A stretch of 41,837 bases of DNA from SYIM01 sp041182885. GTDB lineage: Bacteria > Pseudomonadota > Gammaproteobacteria > Burkholderiales > Burkholderiaceae_E. The translations under genes were made by a program, and so were the position numbers. Of this stretch, positions 1 through 8,557 are shown piece by piece; the stretch's first letter is position 1, and every line of letters begins with the position of its first letter. The DNA is taken from positions 1-41,837 of the forward strand of contig JBMSQB010000037.1 in the NCBI GenBank assembly GCA_049423065.1, written 5' to 3'. The notes under the pieces are model-generated. The model was not told where the DNA came from, searched no databases, and worked only from the letters and a program-made list of their open reading frames with translations.

Positions 1-2843
1 CGCATCGTCTCGATGTAGTCGTCAACGCCGTCGAAGTTGGCGACGGTGGGGATCGTGACGTCTTTCGTGCGCAGCGCAATGCTGATGGTGCGCAGATTGT
101 CGTTGCTGGTGTTGGTTGAGCTGAAGGCCAGGGTGCGCAGCACCTGCTGGTATTCGGCGGCCGTGGCGGACCCGCTGAGGGTCAGGGCGCCGCTGCCGCC
201 GTCGTAGCTCACGCTGATGCGGCCGCTGATGCCGGTGCCCGCCAGCACGTCGCCGCTCTGCACGTTGCCGGTCACGCTGTCGACCACCGTGACCGTGGCG
301 CCGAGGATCGTGTCGTAGTTGGCGGCGTCGGCCGTGTAGGGCGTGTCGGGGTCGGTCAGTGTCAGGCCCGGATCAACGGTGATGGCCGACAGCGCGTTGC
401 CTGTGTTGGGCCGCAGCGACAGGGCACGGCCGCCCGACAGCGCAAGCGTGGGGGGATCGTTGACCAGGCTGACCGTGATGGAGACCGTGGCGGCCGAGGT
501 TGCGTAGGCGATTCCGTCGGTTGCGTTCCAGGTGAAACTGGTGCTGCCTGACCAGTTGGCCGCGGGGGTGTAGCGCAGCTTCAGCAGGTCGCCACTGACG
601 ATTTCCTGGTTGATCTGCACCGACTCGCCAACATCCTGGCGGCCATTTGTATCGGCATCGAGCCAGAGCGTGCCGGCCGCAGGCAGCGTCAGGATCCTCA
701 CGTTTGCCAGCGTCTTGCCCGTGCCCGTGGTGGCGGTGCCGCCGACGGCATGCGTATCGGTATCTGCAAGGGCAAAATCGGCCCCGGTAAAGCTCAGCAC
801 GCCGTCCTCGGCGAACGACTTGGCAAAACCGGTGGCCACCGGAATGTCGTTGTTGTTGCGCAGGCGCAGGGCGAAGTCGCTGAATACCGTGGCGTTGGCC
901 TGACCCGAGCCGTCGTTGGCCGTGACCCTCAGGCTCAGGTCGCTGGCGTTGGCCGGCGGGTTGCCGCTGAACGTGCGGGTGGCTGTATTGAAAGCAAGCC
1001 AGGCGGGCAGCGCGCTGCCATCGGCGAGCGTGGCCGAGTAGGTGAAGCTCGTGCCCGAAAGATCGCTGTCGGTGAACGTCCCGGCGTTCACCTGGTAGCT
1101 GAAGCTGCCCGAGCCGCTCCAGGTCTGATCGGGGATCGTCGCGGCCACGACCGGCGCATCGTTGTCGCTCGTGAAGCTGACGGTGAAATCCTTCGTGCTC
1201 GAGGTCTGCCCATCGGCGGCCGTCAGGCGGATCGCGAGCGGCGCGGTATTGGCCGCCGGGTTGCCCGTGAAGGTAAGGCTGTTGGCGTTATAGCTCAGCC
1301 ACGACGGCAGGGGCTGGCCGTTCTGGAGCGCGGCCGTGATCGAGAGGGCATCACCATCGGGATCGTATACCGATGACCAGGGCACGCTGAACGATCGTAC
1401 GCCCGAGCCACTCACGGTGGGGTTGGTCACGGTGCCCCACACCGGCGCCTGATTGAGGTTGGTGACGGTGAGGTTGAAGCTGCCCCACATCTGCTCGGCG
1501 TTGTAATTGAGGCCCGCCCACCAGCCGTTGTTGTTGTCCCACAGGTTGAAATTGTCAAACGACACCACGCCAATATAGGTGCCAGCCTCGAGCCGGCCGT
1601 ATGCTGCCGTCATTGACAGGCTGGTGCTCATGGACTGCCGGTTGCCCATGACGAGATTGGCCATGGGATCGCCCGGATTGAACGACCCGCGGTAAAGGGC
1701 AAAGTTGACGACCGAATAGGGAGCGGTCTCGACCGTGCCACGCGAATCCCGGGACAGACCCGTTGTTTGCAGGGCCATGTTGAAAGACGAAGTGGGCAGC
1801 GTGAACTGCACGGTGCCGTACCGCGTGCCCGAGCCGTAGTTCCAGTAGGCGGTCTCGGTGGTCTGATACCAGCCTGTACGGTTCTCGGTCCTCAGGAACC
1901 ACTTTGGAACCGTGTAGGTGAACGATCGCCATACGTTCCGGTAATAGGCGGTCTGCTTGTCCTGCGTAAACGGTTGTGCGTAGCGGGCAGACGATTCGGC
2001 GCGGCCCTGCCAGTAAAGGCGGGGCGAGTTCTGGCCGATCGAGATCGAGTGACTGGTGAGCGTGTTGTCGCCGATGCTGGCCTGCAGGCTGCCGGCGTCG
2101 ATCGGGCCGGTGGCTGCCTCAAGTTGCCAGTCTCCGCCGGCCACCGCCGAGCCCGTTGCATCATCGCTTGCAGCAACATCGGCGCCTGTGGCGCGGGCCA
2201 GCGCGTTGACAAACGCCTGCCCCACGAAGCCCTGAGCCACGTCGCAGCCATAGATCAACAGGTCGCCGGTTGGCGACAGACGCGAGCCGATGTCGCGCAG
2301 CACGCCGGCGTGCGCTTCAAGGCTGGCCTCGGTCAAACTGGTTGCGCCGATCTGAAGCCGGCCCTCGCCTCCGTGCGTGAACAGATGGATCGCCTTGAGA
2401 TCCTGGTGAGCACTCAGCGCCTCAGCAAGTTGCGTCAGCCCATCGCGATCGCCTTGCAGACGAATGACCGTCCAATCGGGCGAGATATCGGCGACCAGTT
2501 CATCGGCAAACGGCACCGAGTCGTCCACCACGATCACTTGTCCGGTGGGGTCTTCGCTGGTGGGAACGGGCAGGTGCGAATCCAGTGGAGCATCGGGTTG
2601 TAGCGTGTGCTCGCCTGGGGCCGGCTCGATATCAGGCGGGTTCGGCGCCTGGGCGACTGCTGTGCTGGCGGCGTCGGGCGCCGCTGGAACGCTGGTTGCG
2701 GCAGGCTCCGGACCCTCCGGTTGGGCCCCCGCGTCGGTGATGCTGCGGGCTACCGTTGCCACGGCAGCGCCGTCGAGCAGCAGTCGCGGTTCGAGTGCCG
2801 AGATGAGCGGCGAACGCCGTGCGCGACTCGAGCCTGTGGCCAA
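1..2843 (-). CDS. LEPR-XLL / DUF4347 cadherin-like surface protein (3' end outside window)
   Basis: Open from 2843 to the left edge, 947 codons seen. The N-terminus has the LEPR-XLL motif (LEPRLLLDG, residues 17-25), found near the start of large exported proteins. A Pro/Ala linker follows to about residue 100, then a DUF4347 domain (about 102-270) with FTHGG (H157) and YGCDVA (C200). Residues 270-460 are Trp/Tyr-rich and unassigned. Two He_PIG-type Ig-like repeats follow (about 463-655; DPDGDALS and a second copy), then two cadherin-like segments (from about 662 and 793). There is no ATG between the in-frame TGA upstream and the LEPR motif, so I chose TTG at 2843-2841, with GGAGA about 10 nt upstream. 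It is on the same strand as, and downstream of, the kinase/regulator pair. Role inferred: secreted or surface-attached adhesin. Family is clear; the start is less sure. Confidence 0.85.
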   Translation of the reverse strand, partial: MATGSSRARRSPLISALEPRLLLDGAAVATVARSITDAGAQPEGPEPAATSVPAAPDAASTAVAQAPNPPDIEPAPGEHTLQPDAPLDSHLPVPTSEDPTGQVIVVDDSVPFADELVADISPDWTVIRLQGDRDGLTQLAEALSAHQDLKAIHLFTHGGEGRLQIGATSLTEASLEAHAGVLRDIGSRLSPTGDLLIYGCDVAQGFVGQAFVNALARATGADVAASDDATGSAVAGGDWQLEAATGPIDAGSLQASIGDNTLTSHSISIGQNSPRLYWQGRAESSARYAQPFTQDKQTAYYRNVWRSFTYTVPKWFLRTENRTGWYQTTETAYWNYGSGTRYGTVQFTLPTSSFNMALQTTGLSRDSRGTVETAPYSVVNFALYRGSFNPGDPMANLVMGNRQSMSTSLSMTAAYGRLEAGTYIGVVSFDNFNLWDNNNGWWAGLNYNAEQMWGSFNLTVTNLNQAPVWGTVTNPTVSGSGVRSFSVPWSSVYDPDGDALSITAALQNGQPLPSWLSYNANSLTFTGNPAANTAPLAIRLTAADGQTSSTKDFTVSFTSDNDAPVVAATIPDQTWSGSGSFSYQVNAGTFTDSDLSGTSFTYSATLADGSALPAWLAFNTATRTFSGNPPANASDLSLRVTANDGSGQANATVFSDFALRLRNNNDIPVATGFAKSFAEDGVLSFTGADFALADTDTHAVGGTATTGTGKTLANVRILTLPAAGTLWLDADTNGRQDVGESVQINQEIVSGDLLKLRYTPAANWSGSTSFTWNATDGIAYATSAATVSITVSLVNDPPTLALSGGRALSLRPNTGNALSAITVDPGLTLTDPDTPYTADAANYDTILGATVTVVDSVTGNVQSGDVLAGTGISGRISVSYDGGSGALTLSGSATAAEYQQVLRTLAFSSTNTSNDNLRTISIALRTKDVTIPTVANFDGVDDYIETM

Positions 2844-2920
2844 GGGGAAGGGTCTCCGGTTGGGGCGCGATTTGCACCTGGATCAACCCTCAACCCTATC
2901 AATCTGCTCGGGTTAATTGC

Positions 2921-2957
2921 TTGCTGTCACCTGCAATTCCTTGCAAACCCTTGCAAT
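2921..2957 (-). promoter_or_regulatory. Four TTGCAA-like elements at 10-bp period, candidate response-regulator site
   Basis: On the plus strand TTGCTG starts at 2921, CTGCAA at 2931, TTGCAA at 2941 and TTGCAA at 2951: four related hexamers exactly 10 bp apart. They lie 78-114 bp upstream of the TTG start of the LEPR-XLL/DUF4347 gene and just after the stop of the OmpR-family regulator. OmpR/PhoB-type regulators bind direct repeats about 10-11 bp apart, so this is a plausible operator for the neighbouring regulator. The repeats are seen; the binding is inferred. Confidence 0.5.
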
Positions 2958-2970
2958 CCCCTGGCCCGGG

Positions 2971-3678
2971 TCATCGCATGCCGGGATCGACCCGAAGCGG
3001 TGCCGCGAACACATAGCCGCGCTTGCGCGCCGAGCGGATGACCCGGCTGTTCGGTGCGTCTGAATCGATCTTGCTGCGCAACCGGCTGAGCGCCACCTCC
3101 AGGCGCCGGAAGTCGAAGTCGGGTTCGGGATGTCCCATGGCCGATGCCAGCGCCTCGCGGGAAGCCGGCGCGTCGCCCTCGTCGGCAAGGCACCGCAAGA
3201 GAGCCACTTCGGTGGGGGTCAGCGAGACGCGAACGCCGGCGGGCGACTCCAGTACGAGCAAGGGCGGTCTGAGCGTCCAGTGTCCCGAATCAGTTTCCGA
3301 CGATGCGAACGAGGTCATGACGCGGCGCTCCACGCTCTCGAGTACCGCAACCAGTTCACGCATGTCGACCGGCTTGGACAAATAGGCATCGGCACCGTTT
3401 TGCAGGCCGCTGATCCGGTCGGTCAGCCCGCCTCTTGCGGTAATGATGACGATCCCCAGCGAAGGCTTCGTTCGACGCAAGCGGCGCGCGACGTCCAGTC
3501 CATCGATGCCGGGCAGCCCCAGATCGAGCACCACCAGATCGCAATCAGATTCAGGAAAAATCGCATCCATTTCGCGACCGTCGCCTTGAAACACCACGGT
3601 GAAGCCTGCCCGGTCGAGGTGGAACCGCACCTCTTCCCGGAAGTCCGCGTTGTCTTCAATGAGAGCGACTCGAGTCAT
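2971..3678 (-). CDS. OmpR/PhoB-family response regulator
   Basis: 235 residues: an N-terminal receiver domain and a C-terminal winged-helix DNA-binding domain. The receiver shows the acidic pair E8-D9, phosphoacceptor D52 (VVLDLGLPGIDG), switch residue T80 and invariant K102 (LSKPVD). The output domain (about 140-230) carries SLTPTEVALLRCLAD, the VALSRLRSKID recognition-helix region and the terminal RKRGYVF hairpin typical of Trans_reg_C. The ATG at 3678 overlaps the kinase stop codon as ATGA (3675-3678), implying translational coupling; a longer frame to 3792 lies wholly inside the kinase gene and was rejected. It is the cognate regulator of the adjacent kinase. Likely targets, inferred from position and the 10-bp repeats, include the downstream LEPR-XLL gene. 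Confidence 0.93.
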   Translation of the reverse strand: MTRVALIEDNADFREEVRFHLDRAGFTVVFQGDGREMDAIFPESDCDLVVLDLGLPGIDGLDVARRLRRTKPSLGIVIITARGGLTDRISGLQNGADAYLSKPVDMRELVAVLESVERRVMTSFASSETDSGHWTLRPPLLVLESPAGVRVSLTPTEVALLRCLADEGDAPASREALASAMGHPEPDFDFRRLEVALSRLRSKIDSDAPNSRVIRSARKRGYVFAAPLRVDPGMR

Positions 3679-5672
3679 GATTGAACGCCCGCCTGCGATG
3701 ACAGGGGAATCCAGAACGTGAGACAGGCCCCCCGGGATCGCCCCGCCTCGGCCCGCACCCAGCCCTGATGGCGCGCGGCGATGTGTCGGCAAAGGTAGAG
3801 ACCAACGCCCAGACCCGGCTTGACCTCGGCACCCAGCGACTCGGCGACGCGGAAGAATTTATCAAAAACCCTGTCTTCCATGCCAGCGGGGATCCCCGTG
3901 CCCTCATCCTCGACGTCCCAGGCAACACCTGACACGCCGTCCGATGACTGCTGGCGCAGACGAACCCGGATGGGTGATCCCCGGGGGGAGTATTTGACGG
4001 CGTTGTCAATGAGATTGAGCAGGGCGAATCGCAGCGTTCTGAGATCGCCCGTGACCGGCGGGAGATTTTTGTCCAGCGCGGTTTGCAGCCGCTCGGATGC
4101 GTCGAGGCCACCCAATCGAAAAACATCGCGTGTCAGTTGTTGTGCATCGAACTGCACCATCTCCGGTTTCCAGTTGCCCAGGTCCAGTCCTGCCTGTGCC
4201 AATGAGAGATCGAGCACTGCGGACAGGCGATCGACCGAGCGGCGCACCCGCTCATAGCGCTTCGCGCGTTCGACGCTGGGCTCCGGATCGAGCACGATGA
4301 GCGACTGCGTGGCAGCGTCGATCACCGCCAGCGGCGTTCGGATTTCGTGCGTCACCATCGCGAAGAGCTTGTCCTGCTCTTCCCGGTGAAGGCGCTCGGC
4401 CTGGGCTTCGCGCTCGGCCTGTACCGATCGCTCCACGGCCGCCGCATGCGCGACCTCGATCTGCCGCAAGCGCTGCAGCAGTGCGAAATGAAGCAAGAGA
4501 ATATGGCAGAGATTGGCGGCCAGTCCTGCGTGCAAGGTCGATTCGCTGTAAGGCGATGCAGACAGGGTGCCGAGAATGTTGACCGTTGCAAGCAGCGTAA
4601 ACAGCAAGTAGGCGAGCGCGGTCAGGCGCGACGCCGCTTCGCCGGTTTTCCACTTGCGATACGCAGGCCACGGTACGCTGAAGAGCGAAACCAGCGCCAT
4701 GATCAGCAACACATTCGCGTAGGGCTGGTAATAACCGGTGAGCGCCGCGACCACGCCGATTGCGCATCCTGCGATGCCCACCATGCTGAACCAGTAGGCA
4801 AAGCGATGGTGGGTTCGCAACTCCAGGGTCAGGATGTAGAAATAGACCGCGAGCGCCCCGGCCAGAGGCATCGCCAGCTTGAGCGTGAGGTTGGCAGCAA
4901 GCGGCTGCTCCGGGAACACGAACTCGGCGGTGAGTCCGTACACACTTGCCCACTGCAGCGCGTTGAAAAACAGAAAACCAACGTAGATGATGACCTCGGT
5001 GCGGCGCGCAACGAACCAGCTCATTGCGTTGAAAAGCATGACCGACAGGATGAGGCTGAAATAAAGGCCCAGACCGAAATAGCTGCGCCGATGGTCCCGG
5101 GTGAACGCGTCGGGTTGCCACAGCTTCACGATGGCGGCAACCGTGCTGGTTGTCGTGATCCGGATGAAGAACTGGTGCACGCCGGGCTCGAGCTCGAACT
5201 TGAAGAGATGACCGCGGTAATCCTCTTCCTTGGCGGATTGCGGGCGCGTGTCTCCGCCCAGTCGGATGTCCACACGGCCATCAGGCGCCACATGATGAAC
5301 GCGAATGTCGTCGAGGAAGGCGGGCATCACCTCCATCCAGCGCTCATGGGCCTGGCCGGTCTGGTTGTCCAGGGTGAGCCGCAGCCACCACGCGCCCGCT
5401 GCATACCCCTCGCCCAGATTACCGGTCAGCCTTCGAAAAGTTGACTGCAGCGCGTCGCTGCGTACCTGCTCGAGCGTGAGTTCGCTGCGCGGATCACGAA
5501 GCAGGGATAGCTGGCCCTGATCAAACACCTGCACCGCCTGTGCAGAGAGCAACGCGGGCTGGCCGCGGCCGAACGCCGGCGTCAGGGCAAACAGGAGCAG
5601 CATCGCGATCAGCGCCGATCTGAGCAGTCGCGCAGATCGGTGAGCCATGCCGTGCGAGCAGGCTGGGGCCAT
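3675..5672 (-). CDS. 7TMR-DISM sensor histidine kinase
   Basis: 665 residues. A signal peptide (about 10-36) precedes a periplasmic 7TMR-DISMED2-type beta domain (about 45-190), a seven-helix 7TMR-DISM membrane block (about 195-400), a short coiled linker rich in Ala/Glu/Arg, a HisKA dimerisation domain with phospho-acceptor H442 (THEIRTP), and a HATPase_c domain with N box (N557, LIDNAVKYSP), G1 box (DEGTGIP, 589-595) and G2 box (GLGVGL, 620-625). The intact motifs indicate an active kinase. DISM sensors are thought to bind extracellular carbohydrate-like or small ligands; the ligand here is unknown. It forms an operon with the regulator through a 4-nt overlap. The start at 5672 is uncertain: ATG at 5648 gives a tighter signal peptide and neither has a clear Shine-Dalgarno sequence. 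It is divergent from the first TRAP operon. Confidence 0.93.
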   Translation of the reverse strand: MAPACSHGMAHRSARLLRSALIAMLLLFALTPAFGRGQPALLSAQAVQVFDQGQLSLLRDPRSELTLEQVRSDALQSTFRRLTGNLGEGYAAGAWWLRLTLDNQTGQAHERWMEVMPAFLDDIRVHHVAPDGRVDIRLGGDTRPQSAKEEDYRGHLFKFELEPGVHQFFIRITTTSTVAAIVKLWQPDAFTRDHRRSYFGLGLYFSLILSVMLFNAMSWFVARRTEVIIYVGFLFFNALQWASVYGLTAEFVFPEQPLAANLTLKLAMPLAGALAVYFYILTLELRTHHRFAYWFSMVGIAGCAIGVVAALTGYYQPYANVLLIMALVSLFSVPWPAYRKWKTGEAASRLTALAYLLFTLLATVNILGTLSASPYSESTLHAGLAANLCHILLLHFALLQRLRQIEVAHAAAVERSVQAEREAQAERLHREEQDKLFAMVTHEIRTPLAVIDAATQSLIVLDPEPSVERAKRYERVRRSVDRLSAVLDLSLAQAGLDLGNWKPEMVQFDAQQLTRDVFRLGGLDASERLQTALDKNLPPVTGDLRTLRFALLNLIDNAVKYSPRGSPIRVRLRQQSSDGVSGVAWDVEDEGTGIPAGMEDRVFDKFFRVAESLGAEVKPGLGVGLYLCRHIAARHQGWVRAEAGRSRGACLTFWIPLSSQAGVQS

Positions 5673-5881
5673 CGTGCACTCGGGTGTTGACGAGCGTCGC
5701 AGTGTACGACCGAGGCTGACGGGCGCAAAGCGGCAGCGAGGCCCGCTCGGCTCGTCGCTTGCCTGACCGCAGAGTCAGCTTCCGTTTAGTGAAACGCGTG
5801 TCGTGATTTGCGCCGAAAAGAAGTTCTAATCACGTCGCACCCCGATCGCCCCGCAGCACGGTCTGAACCGGAGACAAATAC

Positions 5882-6400
5882 ATGGAAAGAGCGGCCGCTG
5901 GCATGTCCTGGCTGGTGCGGGCGCTGGTTGCAATGGCGCTCCTCGCAATGATGGTGATCACCTGCCTCGATGTGATCGGCCGCTACCTGATCAACCGGCC
6001 TTTGCCAGGGGCTGCCGAGTTGGTTCAATACCTTCTCATTGCCACGATTTTCATCGCACTGCCGCTGGTGACCTTGCGTCACGAGCACATCAGCATCTCC
6101 TTGATCGACTCCGTGCTCGGAAGCGGGGCGCGGCGGGTTCAACGCGCTCTGGTGTCGGGCGCTTCAGCAGTGGTTGTGGCAATGCTTTGTCACCGGTTGT
6201 GGCTGCACGCACAGATGCTTGCCGAGAATCGCGATGTCATCGGTTTTCTCAATCTTCCTGTCGCGCCTGCCGCGTATCTCGCGAGCATCTTCACAGGCCT
6301 GACTGCCTGTGTGCTGGGCACGGTTGTCGTTGCTGAACTCATCGGCAAAGGGCCGCTTCGCCTGGCGGATCGGGGCCAGGGCGCAAGCTCGGCCGAATAG
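5882..6400 (+). CDS. dctQ: TRAP transporter small permease (DctQ family), set 1
   Basis: 172 residues with four hydrophobic helices (about 8-30, 45-67, 88-110, 128-152), the DctQ layout. The family signature is present: TCLDVIGRYLINRPLPGAAELVQYLL, here an Asp-containing first helix, the RYLINRPLPG loop and an EL-x-QYLL second helix, followed by LRHEHISISLID. DctQ forms the membrane complex with DctM and docks the substrate-loaded periplasmic DctP protein. GGAG (5870-5873) lies 8 nt before the ATG. It is first of a same-strand row with dctM (51-nt gap) and the cyclase gene. The 209-bp gap to the divergent kinase gene must hold its promoter, but I see no convincing -35/-10 pair there. Confidence 0.9.
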   Translation: MERAAAGMSWLVRALVAMALLAMMVITCLDVIGRYLINRPLPGAAELVQYLLIATIFIALPLVTLRHEHISISLIDSVLGSGARRVQRALVSGASAVVVAMLCHRLWLHAQMLAENRDVIGFLNLPVAPAAYLASIFTGLTACVLGTVVVAELIGKGPLRLADRGQGASSAE

Positions 6401-6451
6401 CGTGACCGATCCCCGTCCATCGGCCGCGAGTCGCGGCAAAGGTTCGCCTCT

Positions 6452-7744
6452 ATGACCGCATCGCTCATCGGATTTTCGGTGCTGTTTGTCTTGTGTTTTC
6501 TGGGCTTGCCTCTGGGGTGGGGGATGATCGCGGTCGGGGCCATCGGCCTGTTCACGATTCGAGGCTGGGAGGCTGCGTTGTTCATGACCACCCAGCAAAT
6601 TCTCGATTTCACAATGAGCTACGGCTTGTCGGTGTTGCCGATGTTCATTCTGATGGGCGCGTTGATTCACCGTGCGGGATTGTCTGAGGAGTTGTTCGGC
6701 GCGGCACGCGCCTGGTTTGGGCATTTTCGCGGCGGGCTTGCGCAGTCCACGGTGGCTGCGAGCGCTGCGTTTGGCGCAGTCTGCGGCAGTTCGCTCGCCA
6801 CCGCAGCCACCATGGCGAAGGTTGCCTTGCCGCCGATGAAACGAAGCGGCTACGACGACGGCCTGGCCTGCGGCGTTGTCGCGGCCGGTGGCACGTTGGG
6901 CATCCTGATTCCGCCGAGCGTGCCGATGGTGATCTACGGCATTCTCACCGAGACCGATATCGCGAAATTGTTTATCGCCGGCGTCCTGCCGGGACTGTTG
7001 CTGTCGGTGGCCTACATGCTCGCCGCATGGGGGCAGGTGGCCCTGCGCCCATCACTGGCGCAGCCCGCGCCGGCACTGCCGTGGCGGGCACGATGGGCAT
7101 CACTCCAGCGCATTTGGGGTGTCGTCGCCCTCTTCGCTGTCGTGCTGGGCGGCCTGTATTGGGGCTGGTTTACTCCAACCGAGGGCGCAGGCATTGGCGC
7201 GGCGGGTGCCCTCGTGTTTCTGTTCCTGCGTGCGGGCCGGTTGACGCTTGGGCACTTGCGTGACGCGCTGGTCGAATCCGGCCTGACTGCGTGCAGCATC
7301 ATGATGGTGGGTGCGGGTGCGCTGGTCTTCAGCAATTTCCTGACGATTGCCGGCCTGCCTTCGGCCATGCTCGAGTGGATCCGGGCCCTGGATGTGCCGC
7401 CCCTCGGCGTGATTGCCGCGATCTGTCTGATTTATCTGGTTCTGGGCTGCGTGTTTGACAGCCTGGGCATGATGTTTCTGACCGTGCCGATCTTCTATCC
7501 GATTGTGAAGGAGCTTGGTTTTGACCTGATCTGGTTCGGGATCGTCGTGGTGCTGGTGGTGGAAATCGGGCTCATGACGCCGCCGGTAGGCATGAACATC
7601 TTTGTGTTGAAGTCGCTGGCCCCGTCAGTGCCGATCTGGAAAATGTATCGCGGCGCCCTGCCGTTTGTTGTCGCAGCGGTCGGCTGCCTGATCGCGATGC
7701 TCGCTTTCCCGGAAATTGCCCTTATCCTCACGCGGTTCATGTAG
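6452..7744 (+). CDS. dctM: TRAP transporter large permease (DctM family), set 1
   Basis: 430 residues, about 12 hydrophobic segments, the usual length for DctM. It shows both conserved re-entrant or Na-site type motifs: GSSLATAATMA (112-122) and GILIPPSVPM (from 150), plus TPTEGAGIGA in the second half. It carries out sodium-driven uptake of a substrate delivered by a DctP protein. A modest AAGG lies upstream of the ATG. No dctP precedes it on the same strand. The nearest unpaired one is the minus-strand dctP at 9417-10475, which is the likely partner (inference). The downstream cyclase gene starts 51 nt later, probably in the same transcript. Confidence 0.92.
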   Translation: MTASLIGFSVLFVLCFLGLPLGWGMIAVGAIGLFTIRGWEAALFMTTQQILDFTMSYGLSVLPMFILMGALIHRAGLSEELFGAARAWFGHFRGGLAQSTVAASAAFGAVCGSSLATAATMAKVALPPMKRSGYDDGLACGVVAAGGTLGILIPPSVPMVIYGILTETDIAKLFIAGVLPGLLLSVAYMLAAWGQVALRPSLAQPAPALPWRARWASLQRIWGVVALFAVVLGGLYWGWFTPTEGAGIGAAGALVFLFLRAGRLTLGHLRDALVESGLTACSIMMVGAGALVFSNFLTIAGLPSAMLEWIRALDVPPLGVIAAICLIYLVLGCVFDSLGMMFLTVPIFYPIVKELGFDLIWFGIVVVLVVEIGLMTPPVGMNIFVLKSLAPSVPIWKMYRGALPFVVAAVGCLIAMLAFPEIALILTRFM

Positions 7745-7795
7745 CGGCGGGCGTGATGCTCACTTGACCTGCTCGTGCGAACCTGGAGTAAACCC

Positions 7796-8533
7796 ATGCC
7801 ACGAATCGTAGACCTGACCTTGCCGGTTCGCTCCGGCATCAGCGGCATTCCGCGTATTCCGCTCTATGAGCAACACCCGGCGACCGTACGCGCGGCAACC
7901 GTGGTGAGCGAGGCGCAGCGTGAACTGCTGGTGCGGGAGGGCGTGGAGGTGATGCCGGGCGCACCGGCAATCGGTCACATGAACACGGTGATCGCCCTCA
8001 CCAGTCACCTCGCAACGCATATCGATGCGCCGCGACATTTCTTTGCCGAGGGTGATGCGGTTGATGAGCTCCGCCTCGAGCGATTGGTGCAGCGCCCGGC
8101 AGTCGTGCTCGATGTGAGTGGCATTTCGGCGGGCGACGGCGTCACCGGCAAGATGCTTGAGGCGTGCGGTGTGCGCCCCGCAGCCGGCGAGATTGTGGTG
8201 ATTCGAACCGGCTGGACCGACCGCTCCTGGGGCACGCCAGCGTTCTGGGACAACACGGTCTGGCTTGACCCGAGCGTCGGTGAATGGACTGCGCAATTTG
8301 ATGTCGCCGCCGTTGCAATGGATTGTTTTCCTGAAAAGCCCTTTTGGCGCTACGAGCTCACCCCAGCCGAGCGGGGCGCCAATCATCGCCGCTGGCTGGG
8401 CTCCGGTGTGCCGATGATTCAGCTGCTCACCAACCTCGCTGAGGCAGGTTCCCGATTCACGCTGACCGCGCTGCCGCTGCGGCTGACTGGAATGGACGGT
8501 TCGCCTGCGCGGGTCGTTGGTGTTTGCGAGTAA
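7796..8533 (+). CDS. Cyclase-family (kynurenine formamidase-like) metal-dependent hydrolase
   Basis: 245 residues of the putative cyclase family (PF04199), which includes kynurenine formamidases, isatin hydrolases and polyketide-cyclase-like enzymes. The metal-binding signature is present as HLATHIDAPRHF with H71, H75, D77 and H81; the usual Gly two residues before the Thr-His pair is Ala here. The C-terminal region (HRRWLGSGVPMIQLLTNL and ALPLRLTGMDGSPARVV) matches the family end, but the Glu common in the IIENL motif is not there. ATG at 7796 was chosen because GGAG sits 8 nt upstream; a frame start at 7775 lacks this. It follows dctM and probably acts on the imported compound, hydrolysing a cyclic amide or ester (inferred). 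The exact substrate cannot be told. Confidence 0.85.
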   Translation: MPRIVDLTLPVRSGISGIPRIPLYEQHPATVRAATVVSEAQRELLVREGVEVMPGAPAIGHMNTVIALTSHLATHIDAPRHFFAEGDAVDELRLERLVQRPAVVLDVSGISAGDGVTGKMLEACGVRPAAGEIVVIRTGWTDRSWGTPAFWDNTVWLDPSVGEWTAQFDVAAVAMDCFPEKPFWRYELTPAERGANHRRWLGSGVPMIQLLTNLAEAGSRFTLTALPLRLTGMDGSPARVVGVCE

Positions 8534-8557
8534 AGGGGCCGGAGTGCCAGCGCAGTT

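Noticed and set aside
610..3041. Plus-strand open frames opposite the LEPR-XLL/DUF4347 gene
   Set aside because: The minus-strand frame here is continuous and shows LEPR-XLL, DUF4347 and Ig-like domains; the plus-strand products have no recognisable features.
5763..5778. Dyad CTGAC-N6-GTCAG between the kinase and dctQ genes
   Set aside because: The stem is only 5 bp; such a dyad is expected by chance, and nothing else supports an operator.
8534..8557. Bidirectional terminator between the convergent cyclase and hydrolase-fold genes
   Set aside because: Only 24 nt with a short T-run (TTTT) and no convincing GC stem.
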